A stretch of 18,965 bases of DNA from DASQHY01 sp035602605 (GCA_035602605.1 DATNLZ010000048.1:1-18965); one strand, 5' to 3'; counted from the stretch's first letter, positions 1-8,612 are shown. Translations and numbers: made by a program. The notes: generated from the letters alone by a model not told the origin.

Positions 1-688
1 CCAGGCTCACGGCGCGGAGTACTTTTCGCGAACCGAGAATCGCTGGAGAAAAGCGGGTTCGATGGGACAGGCCGCGGCATTCAGCTTTTATCCTGGTAAG
101 AACCTTGGCGCGTGCGGTGAGGCCGGAGCAGTTACCACGAACGATGAAGAGATCGCGCGCAAAATCCGAATGCTACGGGACCACGGTCAGACGCAGAAGT
201 ATTACCATGAGGTAGAGGGCTACAACGGGCGACTCGACGCAATCCAAGCCGGAATCTTGCAAGCCAAACTCAAACATCTTCCCCAGTGGACCGAGATGCG
301 CCGCCGGGTGGCGTCTCGTTACCGTGAGTTGTTTTGCGCACTGGGCCTCGACAGCGTAGCTGTTCCGTACGAATCGGAATGGACCAGGTGTGTGTATCAC
401 CTCTTCGTGGTCAAGGTTGAGAATCGCGACGAAATGATGAAGCATCTTGCTTCCATCGGCATCGGCACCGGGATCCACTATCCGATTCCTCTTCACCTTC
501 AGAATGCATACAGAGCCCTGGGGTACAAGCGAGGTGATTTTCCCGTCGCAGAAAAGGTCGCTGCGAAGGTCCTCTCTCTTCCCATGTATCCGCATCTGCA
601 AGAGGAGCAACAAACCAGGGTTGTAAGAGAACTCACCAAGTTTGTCCGCGCGGAAGGGCAATTGCGAATGGAGCCCAAGATCGCCTGA
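1..688 (+). CDS. DegT/DnrJ/EryC1/StrS-family sugar aminotransferase (5' partial, WbpE-like)
   Basis: PLP-dependent aminotransferase that would put an amino group on a keto nucleotide-sugar in the cytoplasm. The frame is open from base 2 to the left edge, so the true start lies outside the window and the ATG at 62 is internal. About 228 residues are visible, of the usual 360-400. The segment FSFYPGKNLGA carries the PLP lysine (AAG at 98, visible residue 33), and its context is typical of the family. The C-terminal part has the HYPIPLHLQ and GDFPVAE...LSLPMYP signatures of enzymes resembling WbpE/WlbC, which aminate UDP-3-keto-GlcNAc uronic acid. A uronate substrate would fit the dehydrogenases downstream, but that is inference. 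It is followed by a 94 nt gap to the next start. Family assignment is firm; the exact substrate is not. Confidence 0.93.
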   Translation, partial: QAHGAEYFSRTENRWRKAGSMGQAAAFSFYPGKNLGACGEAGAVTTNDEEIARKIRMLRDHGQTQKYYHEVEGYNGRLDAIQAGILQAKLKHLPQWTEMRRRVASRYRELFCALGLDSVAVPYESEWTRCVYHLFVVKVENRDEMMKHLASIGIGTGIHYPIPLHLQNAYRALGYKRGDFPVAEKVAAKVLSLPMYPHLQEEQQTRVVRELTKFVRAEGQLRMEPKIA

Positions 689-782
689 TTGCTGCTCATC
701 ACAGAACGCAATAGCGCGAGAGTCGTGAAACCCGAGAACCGTGGAAACCGTCCAATCAGTCATGTCGAAGGGAGCGAACGTC
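689..782 (+). other. Short intergenic spacer with ribosome binding site
   Basis: This gap of 94 nt lies between the aminotransferase and the dehydrogenase-like gene. In-frame GTG (741) and ATG (762) codons precede the preferred start, but neither has a recognisable ribosome binding site. The purine run AAGGGAG at 768-774 lies 8 nt before the ATG at 783 and decides that start. I see no terminator or promoter here. Confidence 0.6.
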
Positions 783-1586
783 ATGGAGAAACACCAGCAG
801 ATAGTTGTCGTCGGACTGGGCGAGGTCGGCAAGCCCCTGCTTGAACTCGTCAGCCAGCATTACCGGGCCTCTGGAGTGGATATCGCGCCGCCCCAAGAGC
901 GTGTCGAAAAAGTGGATGTCCTGCACGTTTGCTATCCGTTCGCCATCAAGGACTTTGTCGGAGAGACGGCCCGTTACATCGAGTTGTTCAAGCCCGCCTT
1001 GACGATCATCAATAGCACAGTAGCGGTGGGCACAACGCGAGCAATCGCTGAGCGGACCGGAGCCGCCGTGGTCTACAGTCCAGTGCGCGGAAAGCATGTG
1101 CGCATGCTCGAGGATCTTCGTCATTACGTGAAATTCATCGGTCCTATCGATCCCGCGGCCGGACAGAAGGCCACTGCACACTTCCAGTCTCTTGGCCTGA
1201 AGACAAAGTTGCTGTCCTCCCCAGAAGCAACTGAGCTGGCCAAATTGACAGAAACCACGTACTTCGGACTGTTGATCGCATGGGCCCAGGAAGTGGAGAG
1301 ATATTGCGACCAGTGGGATCAACCCTACGACGAAGTCGCCTCCTTCTGGGAAGAAATCAAGTATCTCCCCCCGGTCACGTACTTTCCGGGGATTATTGGC
1401 GGTCATTGCGTTCTGCCCAACATCGAGATTTTGAGCAAATTTGACCATTCCCCGGTTCTCAAGGCCATCCAAGACTCCAATCAAAAGAAGATGGAGCGAG
1501 AGGGCAACAAAGAACCGAAGCGTTCCACCATAGAAGACAAACAGGTGTCGGGGAAGGGCACGCACGTGGCGTCGTTGCATCTCTAG
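783..1586 (+). CDS. Short nucleotide-sugar dehydrogenase-like protein (UDP-glucose/GDP-mannose dehydrogenase family, truncated architecture)
   Basis: The start is set at ATG 783 by the AAGGGAG site, giving 267 residues. The N-terminus has a Rossmann dinucleotide motif, VVVGLGEVG (Gly11, Gly13, Gly16). The middle retains STVAVGTT and a helix, ELAKLTETTYFG, that aligns with the ELxK...N helix of the family; the lysine is kept but the catalytic-site Asn is Thr. A GGHC motif with Cys209 matches the catalytic thiol region. The segment between the dinucleotide motif and the VCYPF strand is unusually short, and the C-terminal nucleotide-sugar binding domain is missing; family members are usually 420-450 residues. 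It may be a reduced dehydrogenase with another substrate, or one that needs a partner. The last 35 or so residues are charged and low in recognisable features. The family fold is clear; activity is uncertain. Confidence 0.8.
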   Translation: MEKHQQIVVVGLGEVGKPLLELVSQHYRASGVDIAPPQERVEKVDVLHVCYPFAIKDFVGETARYIELFKPALTIINSTVAVGTTRAIAERTGAAVVYSPVRGKHVRMLEDLRHYVKFIGPIDPAAGQKATAHFQSLGLKTKLLSSPEATELAKLTETTYFGLLIAWAQEVERYCDQWDQPYDEVASFWEEIKYLPPVTYFPGIIGGHCVLPNIEILSKFDHSPVLKAIQDSNQKKMEREGNKEPKRSTIEDKQVSGKGTHVASLHL

Positions 1587-1621
1587 GTGATGGCGCGAAC
1601 ACCAACCACTTCCTCCAGCTC

Positions 1622-3334
1622 ATGATTGCCGTCGTTGCCAACCCGTCGGAACGCCCCCTCATCTCTGAGTTTTTCGAGCTTTTCAAGACTCCCTGGGAGT
1701 TCTATCGGCAGGGACGAAGCTATGAAGTTGTGCTCTCGGCCGGAGATAGCCAGTTCGACCTAAACGCCGCAAAGCTGGTGCTCACCTATGCTGGCCGAGT
1801 TCTCTCGAGTGACTGTCAGGAGGACCTTCGGGTCGCTCCAAGGGGCCAACACGCGCGCATCGTTTCGTACCGGGGGACGCGCATCCCGATCTATGGCGAT
1901 TGCGTCACCTTTCCGGAAAAAACTGCCGAGGTCCTGGGCGATGAGCAGACTCGCCAGCCGGCAGCCTATCTGGACACCGTCGGCGGGCGCATGCGGGCAC
2001 GAATCGGTTATGACCTTTTTAGTGAGGTTCGCACTCTGCTCACCACGGGCCAGCCTCCCGAGCATGCCGGCATTCCGACCCTCGAGTTGCACATCGCTTT
2101 GCTGCGCGACCTGATCATCGCCAGCGGAGCTGCTCTGGCGGAAATTCCGCCGGTCCCAGATGGTTATCCGTTCATTGCCTGCCTGACCCACGATGTCGAT
2201 CATCCGTCCATCCGCCAGCATAAGTTTGACCGCACCATGTTCGGTTTTCTGTACCGGGCCATTTTCGGTTCGTTGCTCAATGTGTTCAGGGGGCGGGCGT
2301 CGGTATCTGATCTGCTCAACAATTGGATAGCGGCGTTGAAACTTCCGCTGGTTTATGCGGGTCTGGCAAATGACTTCTGGCATCGGTTTGAGGATTACCC
2401 CAAGATGGAAAAGGGATGGCCCTCGACATTTTTCGTCATCCCTTTCCAGGGCCGTCCCGGACAAAGCGCGCGGGGCCCGGCGCCCGGCCGCCGGGCTGCC
2501 GGCTATGGCGCTGCCGACATTGCCGCGCAAATCGGAACGTTGACCGCCGCCGGCTGCGAAATCGGGCTACACGGGATCGATGCATGGCGCGACAGCTCCT
2601 GCGGGCGAGAGGAACTGCAAGAGATCCGGCGTATCACCGGGGCGCGCGAGGTTGGCGTGCGAATGCATTGGCTCTATTTTGATGAACAGTCGCCGCTGAA
2701 CCTCGAGAGTGCCGGGGCCACCTACGATTCGACGGTTGGTTACAACGAGGCGGTTGGCTATCGCGCGGGAACCACCCAAGCATACAAGCCCTTGCAAGCC
2801 ACCCGCCTGCTCGAATTACCATTGCACGTCATGGACACGGCGCTGTTCTACCCCGATCGTCTCAATCTCTCCCCGCGAGAAGCCAGAAAGCAAGTGGACA
2901 CTATTATTGGCCAAGTCGGGCAGTTCGGAGGCAGCATCACCGTCAACTGGCATGACCGCAGCATATCGCCAGAAAGGCAGTGGGGCAGGTTTTATGAGGA
3001 TCTTGTGGACCAACTGAACAGCAAGGGCGCGTGGTTCTCGACCGCGGCCCAAGCTGTGGCCTGGTTCCAGAAGCGCCGTTCGGCAGTTTTCGAAACCATA
3101 AGCTGGGAAGCTGACACGCTGCACCTGAAGATTGTGATTCCGGAGAGCGAGACTGTGCCTGGTTTGCGGTTACGCATCCACAAGCCACGAAACTCGGGCC
3201 GGGTTGCCGCGACCGGCGCCGCTGCTTGCGAAGCTGACATCAACATCAGTTTTAACTGCAGCATGGATGCCCGCATACCTCTCGGATCCCCGAAAGAAAT
3301 GATTCTACCAAGAGAAACAATCGCGAATGTCTGA
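1622..3334 (+). CDS. Large polysaccharide deacetylase-family protein
   Basis: Protein of 570 residues, probably a carbohydrate esterase 4-like NodB-fold enzyme that removes acetyl groups from a polysaccharide or lipid-linked intermediate. An N-terminal region of about 180 residues precedes the catalytic part. HDVDH (Asp191, Asp193) corresponds to the metal-binding and catalytic Asp motif. GLHGIDAW (His317) and VNWHDRS late in the barrel supply further conserved polar positions. A small beta-rich region follows from about residue 490. There is no signal peptide, so a cytoplasmic location or cryptic export is implied. The start ATG at 1622 has no good ribosome binding site, so a slightly different start is possible. 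The stop overlaps the next start by 8 nt, which indicates translational coupling to the glycosyltransferase. Similar proteins are common in EPS loci. Substrate unknown. Confidence 0.85.
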   Translation: MIAVVANPSERPLISEFFELFKTPWEFYRQGRSYEVVLSAGDSQFDLNAAKLVLTYAGRVLSSDCQEDLRVAPRGQHARIVSYRGTRIPIYGDCVTFPEKTAEVLGDEQTRQPAAYLDTVGGRMRARIGYDLFSEVRTLLTTGQPPEHAGIPTLELHIALLRDLIIASGAALAEIPPVPDGYPFIACLTHDVDHPSIRQHKFDRTMFGFLYRAIFGSLLNVFRGRASVSDLLNNWIAALKLPLVYAGLANDFWHRFEDYPKMEKGWPSTFFVIPFQGRPGQSARGPAPGRRAAGYGAADIAAQIGTLTAAGCEIGLHGIDAWRDSSCGREELQEIRRITGAREVGVRMHWLYFDEQSPLNLESAGATYDSTVGYNEAVGYRAGTTQAYKPLQATRLLELPLHVMDTALFYPDRLNLSPREARKQVDTIIGQVGQFGGSITVNWHDRSISPERQWGRFYEDLVDQLNSKGAWFSTAAQAVAWFQKRRSAVFETISWEADTLHLKIVIPESETVPGLRLRIHKPRNSGRVAATGAAACEADINISFNCSMDARIPLGSPKEMILPRETIANV

Positions 3335-4643
3335 GTCCCGACCTATGTCCGCTAGCAACGCGAGGCCGCAGCGCGTCGCGATGCTGGTCCACGCGGTGTA
3401 CTTGCTCGACCCGCGGGTTCGTCGAGAAGCCGAGGCCCTGGCACAGAAAGGCATCGAGGTTCACGTCATCGGCCTCTCGGAAGAAGGCTCGACAGCACAA
3501 GCGCAACCGAAGGATGCGATCGTCAATGGCGTCCACATACATCGCCTCCCGATCAGGAAAAAAAGAGGGAGTTCTCTTCGGTACTTATACGAGTATTTTA
3601 TGACCGGACTGCTGGGCAGCCTGAAACTCGCCGCTTTGCACTTTCGCGGCAAGCTGAACGTCGTTCATGTTCACAACATGCCGGATATTTTGATTTTGGC
3701 TGCGATCGTTCCCCGCCTGGGTGGAAGCAAGCTGGTCTTGGATATCCATGATCCCATGCCGGAACTCTCCATGAGTTCCAGCAACGGCGTGTCCGGCAAG
3801 TTATCAGGCAAGTTACTGGTTAGGCTTCTGCGCCTGCAGGAGAAGATTAGTTGCGGGCTTGCTGATCGCGTGATCTCGGTGAACGAAAGCATGAGAGAGA
3901 ATCTTCGCGCCAAGGGGGTTTCCGACAACAAGATTTTCATCGTCCACAACTTTCCGGATCAACGGGTGTTCCCGATATGCGATACCCCGCCGTCCTGGCC
4001 TCGCAATGGGAGCAATCTTTCTCTTTTGTATTGCGGGACGGTTACCGAACATTATGACCTGGGCATGGTAGTCAAGGCCATCGCCAGGCTTGCGGGTGAG
4101 ATCCCGGTAAAGCTCAGAATTGTGGGCGCCGGCAACACCCTGACCGAGGTTTTCGATTTGGCCCGCAGCCTGGGAGTCGCGGACTCGATCGAGTTCATCG
4201 GTTTGGTCCCGCTCGACAGAGTCTTCGAGGAGATGAGGAAGGCCGACGTGGGGGTCTCTTGCCAGCGAGGAAGCGTCTTTGGTGATCTGTGTTTTTCGAC
4301 TAAAATAGTCGAGTACCTGAGCCAAGGTCTTTCCGTGCTTACACCGAAGACATACACGGTCGACAAGTACCTGCCCGGCGACTGCGCGTTTTACTTTGAA
4401 CCGGGGAACGATGCTGCGCTTGCCGAGGCCCTGCGATTCATGTGGCGCAATCCCGCCGAGGTTTTGCGGCGCTTGACTCGCGCGCGCCAGCTCTTGCCGC
4501 GCTTTTCCTGGCAGGTGGAAAAGGACAGGTTTGTTACCTTCTATACCGAGCTGATGAACGACACGCGCCCCGCAGCGCGGATATCGGAACCGGAAACCAA
4601 AGCTCGGACCACCATGGATCCGCTAGAGCGATCCGGCGGGTAA
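3327..4643 (+). CDS. Glycosyltransferase family 4 (GT-B fold)
   Basis: 438 residues. It is probably a retaining cytoplasmic glycosyltransferase adding a sugar from a nucleotide donor to a lipid-linked EPS intermediate. The N-terminal Rossmann half begins with a DPRVRREAEAL motif typical of GT4 enzymes, followed by VVHVHNMPD and LVLDIHD. The C-terminal half contains LLYCGTVTEHYDLG, the RIVGAGN strand, EFIGLVPLDRVFE and then FSTKIVEYLSQGLSVLTP, which is the donor-phosphate binding region. The start overlaps the upstream deacetylase; a second ATG at 3345 is an alternative, as only a weak AAGAGAA lies before 3327. The C-terminal 25 residues are low-complexity and probably disordered. Family certain; sugar and linkage cannot be read from sequence. 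Confidence 0.93.
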   Translation: MSESRPMSASNARPQRVAMLVHAVYLLDPRVRREAEALAQKGIEVHVIGLSEEGSTAQAQPKDAIVNGVHIHRLPIRKKRGSSLRYLYEYFMTGLLGSLKLAALHFRGKLNVVHVHNMPDILILAAIVPRLGGSKLVLDIHDPMPELSMSSSNGVSGKLSGKLLVRLLRLQEKISCGLADRVISVNESMRENLRAKGVSDNKIFIVHNFPDQRVFPICDTPPSWPRNGSNLSLLYCGTVTEHYDLGMVVKAIARLAGEIPVKLRIVGAGNTLTEVFDLARSLGVADSIEFIGLVPLDRVFEEMRKADVGVSCQRGSVFGDLCFSTKIVEYLSQGLSVLTPKTYTVDKYLPGDCAFYFEPGNDAALAEALRFMWRNPAEVLRRLTRARQLLPRFSWQVEKDRFVTFYTELMNDTRPAARISEPETKARTTMDPLERSGG

Positions 4644-4689
4644 TTTCCTACCAAGTTCCAGTTTTACAAACGCGCATAAAGGTGAACCT

Positions 4690-5955
4690 ATGACAAGGCT
4701 TGAGAACGCGCGCGCGAGACACCCCCAAAAGGGCGATGTGTCGCTCGAGCAAAGTATCGAACGACTGCAGAAATGGGTCGAATCGCGTGACTATAAAGCC
4801 TATGAGCCATTCGACGGGTTGTCCTCCTATCTGCGCCCGCTGACCTTCGGAAACCTCTTTCTGGACCGGATCTTGCTGCAGGCGGTTCGTCAAAGCCCCA
4901 TCAACCTCCGCCCGTTATTGGGCATCAAGCCGCTCGAATCCACCAAGGGCCGGGGCTATATGGCCTGGGGATATCTCGCGCTATTCGAGTTGAGCGGCCG
5001 TGAGGAGTACAAGGAAAAGGCCATCGCATGCCTGGAGTGGCTGATACCGAACAAGTCTCCGCTCTATCCAGACCACAGTTGGGCAAACCATTTCGATTTT
5101 GCCAGCCGCTCCGGAAGATACTCCAAGCATGAGTCCATCATCGTCTGGACGGCTCTCATCGGCCAAGCGTTTCTGGACGGCTATGAGATTCTGCGTGACG
5201 AGCGATACCTCGGAATCGCCAGGAGCATCTGCAACTGGATTCTGAAGCTCCCGCGCGAAAAAACCGAGGCCGGAACCTGCTTGAGCTATATGGCCACGGC
5301 AATGAGTTCCATCCACAACTCCAATATGTTGGGAGCGGCGATGCTGGCCCGCACGGCGAAGCATACCGGGGAGGCAGAACTGTTCCAGGTGGCCAAGGCG
5401 GCCATGGAATACAGTTGTTCCCGGCAGTTGCCCGACGGAGCCTGGTACTACGCAGAGAGTGCGCAAGCCCACTGGATCGACAACTTTCATAGCGGATACA
5501 ATTTGGACAGTCTCAAGTGCTATATCGAGAGTACCGGCGATCAAACGTTCAAGCCACAACTGGATCGCGGATTCCAGTACTTCAAGACGACATTCTTCGA
5601 CGCCTCCGGACGTCCCGGTTACTATCACAATCGGGCATATCCTATAGACATTCAGTGTGCGTCGCAGGCCATCGAAACCTTCGCTCATTTCGCCGACGAT
5701 GACCCCGACGCCCTCCCCATGGCATGGAAGGTCGCACAGTGGACGATCGAACACATGCAGGATTCGACCGGCTACTTCTACTACCGAAGGTATCCTCTGA
5801 TGGTGGCAAGGATTCCTATGCTGCACTGGGGGCAGGCGACCATGTTTCGTGCGCTCGCCTTGCTGCAACTGAAACTCGCGCAGCAACAAGCGTCACGGGA
5901 AGCCACCGGATCTGAGGTTCCGGACCGCCCGCTACGCGAAGTTGCAAGCGCCTGA
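4690..5955 (+). CDS. VpsJ-like (alpha/alpha)6-barrel polysaccharide biosynthesis protein
   Basis: 421 residues, start ATG 4690 with AAAGGTG five bases before it. The whole protein looks like helical-hairpin repeats of a six-hairpin glycosidase or epimerase fold. Recurring units end in patterns such as LSGREEYKEKAIACLEWLI, EILRDERYLGIARSICNWI and ESTGDQTFKPQLDRGFQY. It resembles the Vibrio polysaccharide protein VpsJ group and proteins sometimes mis-annotated as aminolevulinate dehydratase; no haem-pathway motif is present. Conserved aromatic and polar stretches (PDGAWYYAES, HWIDNFHSGYNLDSL, YYHNRAYPIDIQC) probably line a sugar cleft. There is no signal peptide, so it would act in the cytoplasm unless exported otherwise. 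Its place between two glycosyltransferase genes supports an EPS role. The reaction is unknown in this family. Confidence 0.82.
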   Translation: MTRLENARARHPQKGDVSLEQSIERLQKWVESRDYKAYEPFDGLSSYLRPLTFGNLFLDRILLQAVRQSPINLRPLLGIKPLESTKGRGYMAWGYLALFELSGREEYKEKAIACLEWLIPNKSPLYPDHSWANHFDFASRSGRYSKHESIIVWTALIGQAFLDGYEILRDERYLGIARSICNWILKLPREKTEAGTCLSYMATAMSSIHNSNMLGAAMLARTAKHTGEAELFQVAKAAMEYSCSRQLPDGAWYYAESAQAHWIDNFHSGYNLDSLKCYIESTGDQTFKPQLDRGFQYFKTTFFDASGRPGYYHNRAYPIDIQCASQAIETFAHFADDDPDALPMAWKVAQWTIEHMQDSTGYFYYRRYPLMVARIPMLHWGQATMFRALALLQLKLAQQQASREATGSEVPDRPLREVASA

Positions 5956-6012
5956 TGCTCGGAGGCGCCCATCGTCAAAACAACCCCGCGCGGTGCGGGT
6001 AACGGCGAACTG
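5956..6012 (+). other. Intergenic spacer with a small GC hairpin
   Basis: This 57 nt gap holds an inverted repeat: CCCGC at 5985-5989 and GCGGG at 5995-5999 around a 5 nt loop. No T tract follows, so it is not an intrinsic terminator of the usual kind. It ends 13 nt before the next ATG and could lower initiation of the following gene, which has no strong ribosome binding site. Confidence 0.35.
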
Positions 6013-7245
6013 ATGACCCATACTCCAGCTACCGGTGATCGGGTGTCTCGTGTTTTCTTGCCCATGAACCGACTCTCATCGACTTCCGCATCGGAAACAG
6101 TCTCCCAGTGCCCTCCCAAGGGAGTACTGCTGGTCTCCAATGAAGTGATGCACTATCGAGTCTCCGTTTATAATTATTTCCACCGGAGATTTCGTGAATC
6201 AGGCTTTGAATTCTCGGTAATTGCCAACCGCCTGCAAGAGAAGAACCAGCGTCCGTTGGAGTTTGAGTTGCGCGAGCTGCCCTTCGATTTTTTCCAATAT
6301 CGAAAAGCCATCGTCGCTCGACAGCCGGCTGCGGTTATCCTTTTTCTCCATATGAAGGAATTAATCAGCTGGCCATTGATGCATTGGCTCAAGATGCGCA
6401 GGATTCCTTTCGCACTCTGGACCAAGGGAGGAAACTGGGATGCGAAGGAGAGCAAGCTACGCTACGAGATGTTCAATTACACCCATGCATTGAGTGACGG
6501 CTTGATTCTTTACGCCGAGGCCTGCCGCCAGTTCCTTAAGCCCCGCTTTCAGTCGAAAGCGTTTGTGGCCAACAACACCATTAACTTCGAAGATTTTCCC
6601 TCCGTTCCCCAAAGCAAGGAAGAGATCAAGAAGGAGTTTGGGATTCCTTTTGCCAAGACCGTGATCTTCATGGGCCGCATGGGGGTGGACAAGGGTCGGA
6701 AACGCGTGGATCACCTTGTTGAAATGTTCCGGGATATCGAGCGCCAGGACATCGGCCTGGTGTTGGTGGGCTCGGGCTTGAGCCCGGAGCTGAAAGCGCG
6801 CATGAACCCCCGCAACACGATGTATCTCGGCGAGGTGCACGACGCGCTCGATCTGCAAATCAGCAAACTGTGCAAAATGGCGGATGTTTGCGCCATTCCG
6901 GGCCACGTGGGACTGGGCCTCAACCAGGCTTTCTACTGGGGTTTGCCGGTCGTGACCGAACAAGGCGATCACCCTCCGGAGGTGGTGTACCTCAAGCCGG
7001 GCCGCAACGGCTTTATGGTCCCGCGGAATGATCTCGCGTCGCTCAAGGAGCGCATCCTCTTCCTCCTGGACAACGATGAGGCGCGACGAGAGTTCTCGAG
7101 GAATGCTCGCCAGGACATTCTCAGGGAGGCATCCATTGAAGGAATGTTCTCCGGCTTCAAGCAATGTGTGGACTATTTGACCACGCGATCGATGCACAGG
7201 CGTTTGGCAGGCAAGGGCGTTGTCGTTCCCTCTACTGCCGAATAG
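6013..7245 (+). CDS. Glycosyltransferase family 4 (second)
   Basis: 410 residues; a GT-B glycosyltransferase of the GT4 type. After a polar N-terminal tail of about 35 residues the acceptor domain starts with KGVLLVSNEVMHYRVSVYN. The C-terminal donor domain starts around TVIFMGRMGVDKGRKRVD and includes LVLVGSG, NTMYLGEVHD and GLGLNQAFYWGLPVVTEQGDHPPEV, the equivalent of the EX7E phosphate-binding segment with a modified first position. PGRNGFMVPRNDLASL is a standard GT4 ending. The ribosome binding site at 6013 is weak; ATG 6064 would remove only the variable tail and is a fair alternative. It is separated by only 12 nt from the AlgD-like gene, so the two are almost certainly co-transcribed. 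Sugar specificity unknown. Confidence 0.92.
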   Translation: MTHTPATGDRVSRVFLPMNRLSSTSASETVSQCPPKGVLLVSNEVMHYRVSVYNYFHRRFRESGFEFSVIANRLQEKNQRPLEFELRELPFDFFQYRKAIVARQPAAVILFLHMKELISWPLMHWLKMRRIPFALWTKGGNWDAKESKLRYEMFNYTHALSDGLILYAEACRQFLKPRFQSKAFVANNTINFEDFPSVPQSKEEIKKEFGIPFAKTVIFMGRMGVDKGRKRVDHLVEMFRDIERQDIGLVLVGSGLSPELKARMNPRNTMYLGEVHDALDLQISKLCKMADVCAIPGHVGLGLNQAFYWGLPVVTEQGDHPPEVVYLKPGRNGFMVPRNDLASLKERILFLLDNDEARREFSRNARQDILREASIEGMFSGFKQCVDYLTTRSMHRRLAGKGVVVPSTAE

Positions 7246-7247
7246 TT

Positions 7248-7253
7248 AGGAGG
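7248..7253 (+). promoter_or_regulatory. Strong Shine-Dalgarno for a GTG start
   Basis: AGGAGG, the full anti-16S complement, sits 4 nt before the GTG at 7258. It decides this non-ATG start, together with the exact N-terminal match to the AlgD family. A consensus ribosome binding site paired with a GTG start suggests substantial expression of the dehydrogenase relative to its neighbours. Confidence 0.8.
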
Positions 7254-7257
7254 TTTT

Positions 7258-8574
7258 GTGAGAACCAGCGTCTTCGGTACGGGCTATGTGGGCTGCGTGT
7301 CAGCGGGGTGCCTTGCGAAGTTGGGGCACCAGATTGTCGCGGTAGAGCCCAACACCACAAAAGTGGAGATGATCAATCGGGGCCAGACCCCGATTATTGA
7401 GAAAGGGATGGAGGAGCTCATCGCCACGGCGGTCTCCTCCGGGCGGCTGCGGGCCTCAGCGGACTGGTCGGCGGCGATTGCCGAGACCGAGTTGGCTATG
7501 ATATGCGTGGGCACCCCCAGCCAGGACAATGGCAGCATCGATCTCAGCTCGATCGAGAGGGTATGTGAACAGATCGGTCAGGGTCTGGCCTCGAAACAAG
7601 AGTACTTCACCGTAGTGATGCGCAGCACCGTGGTTCCCGGCACGATGCTGGAAACCGTGGTACCCACACTCGAAAAGTGTTCCGGAAAGAGGGCCGGAGC
7701 TGATTTTGGCGTTTGCATAAACCCGGAGTTCCTGCGCGAAGGCACCTCCATCTATGACTTCTACAATCCACCCAAGACCGTCATCGGGGAATGGGACAAA
7801 CGATCCGGAGACCAAGTGGCGGAATTGTACACGGGCTTACCCGGTCCTGTGGTGCGCACCGAAATCAAGGTAGCGGAAATGGTCAAGTACGCCGACAACT
7901 CCTTTCATGCGCTCAAGGTTTGTTTCGCCAACGAGATCGGCAACATTGCCCAGGCCATGGGTGTTGACAGCCACAAACTCATGGAGATCTTCTGCCTGGA
8001 CACCAAACTAAACCTCTCGCCTTACTACCTGAAGCCCGGTTTCGCGTTCGGAGGATCCTGCCTGCCGAAGGACCTGCGGGCCCTCACCTATCTTGCCAAG
8101 ACCCGGGACGTAGGGGTGCCGGTTCTAAGTTCAATTCTGGAAAGCAACGAGTACCAGATCAAGAAGGTGGTCCGGAAATTGATGTCTTACAAGCGACAGT
8201 CGCTCGGCTTCCTGGGACTCAGTTTTAAGGAAGGCACCGACGACCTGCGCGAGAGTCCGATCGTGGAGCTTGTCGAGACCATGATCGGCAAGGGATACAA
8301 TGTGCGTATTCACGACCATAATGTCTCCCTGGCCAAACTTATGGGCGCCAACAAGAAGTATATCGAGAAAGAGATACCCCACATTTCCGAGCTGCTCTGC
8401 TCCTCGGCGGAAGAACTGGTCGCGCAGAGCGACGTGCTGGTGCTGGGCAGCAAAGAGCAATCCTATGCCAAGCTGCTGCACGGCATGAACGGGAGCAAGA
8501 AGATTGTGGATCTGGTGAGATTCTTCACTCCTGAGCAGCATCCACCATCGGAATACTATGGAGTTTGCTGGTAG
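7258..8574 (+). CDS. algD: GDP-mannose 6-dehydrogenase (AlgD type)
   Basis: 438 residues, against 436 for Pseudomonas AlgD, with close similarity end to end. It oxidises GDP-mannose twice with NAD+ to GDP-mannuronic acid in the cytoplasm. The NAD motif FGTGYVG is at the N-terminus. NPEFLREGT matches the conserved core, and MVKYADNSFHALKVCFANE carries the catalytic Lys and Asn. FAFGGSCLPKD contains the nucleophilic cysteine at residue 268, the same number as in AlgD. LGLSFKEGTDDLRESP starts the nucleotide-sugar binding domain, and the protein ends in YYGVCW as AlgD ends in EGICW. Start is GTG. UDP-glucose dehydrogenases share the fold but not this combination of segments, so GDP-mannose is the better substrate call. 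No other alginate genes are in the window, so the mannuronate presumably feeds a heteropolysaccharide. Confidence 0.93.
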   Translation: MRTSVFGTGYVGCVSAGCLAKLGHQIVAVEPNTTKVEMINRGQTPIIEKGMEELIATAVSSGRLRASADWSAAIAETELAMICVGTPSQDNGSIDLSSIERVCEQIGQGLASKQEYFTVVMRSTVVPGTMLETVVPTLEKCSGKRAGADFGVCINPEFLREGTSIYDFYNPPKTVIGEWDKRSGDQVAELYTGLPGPVVRTEIKVAEMVKYADNSFHALKVCFANEIGNIAQAMGVDSHKLMEIFCLDTKLNLSPYYLKPGFAFGGSCLPKDLRALTYLAKTRDVGVPVLSSILESNEYQIKKVVRKLMSYKRQSLGFLGLSFKEGTDDLRESPIVELVETMIGKGYNVRIHDHNVSLAKLMGANKKYIEKEIPHISELLCSSAEELVAQSDVLVLGSKEQSYAKLLHGMNGSKKIVDLVRFFTPEQHPPSEYYGVCW

Positions 8575-8612
8575 TCGACGCTGGTCGAAACCAGCGGACT
8601 TGGTTTGCATCC

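Noticed and set aside
756..1580. Long - strand open frame (274 aa) opposite the dehydrogenase-like gene
   Set aside because: No recognisable motif, and the + strand frame shows Rossmann and GGHC motifs.
4981..5889. Long open frame on the - strand (302 aa) opposite the VpsJ-like gene
   Set aside because: It has no domain-like pattern and lies opposite a gene with clear protein repeats and a good start; it is a shadow of biased codon use.
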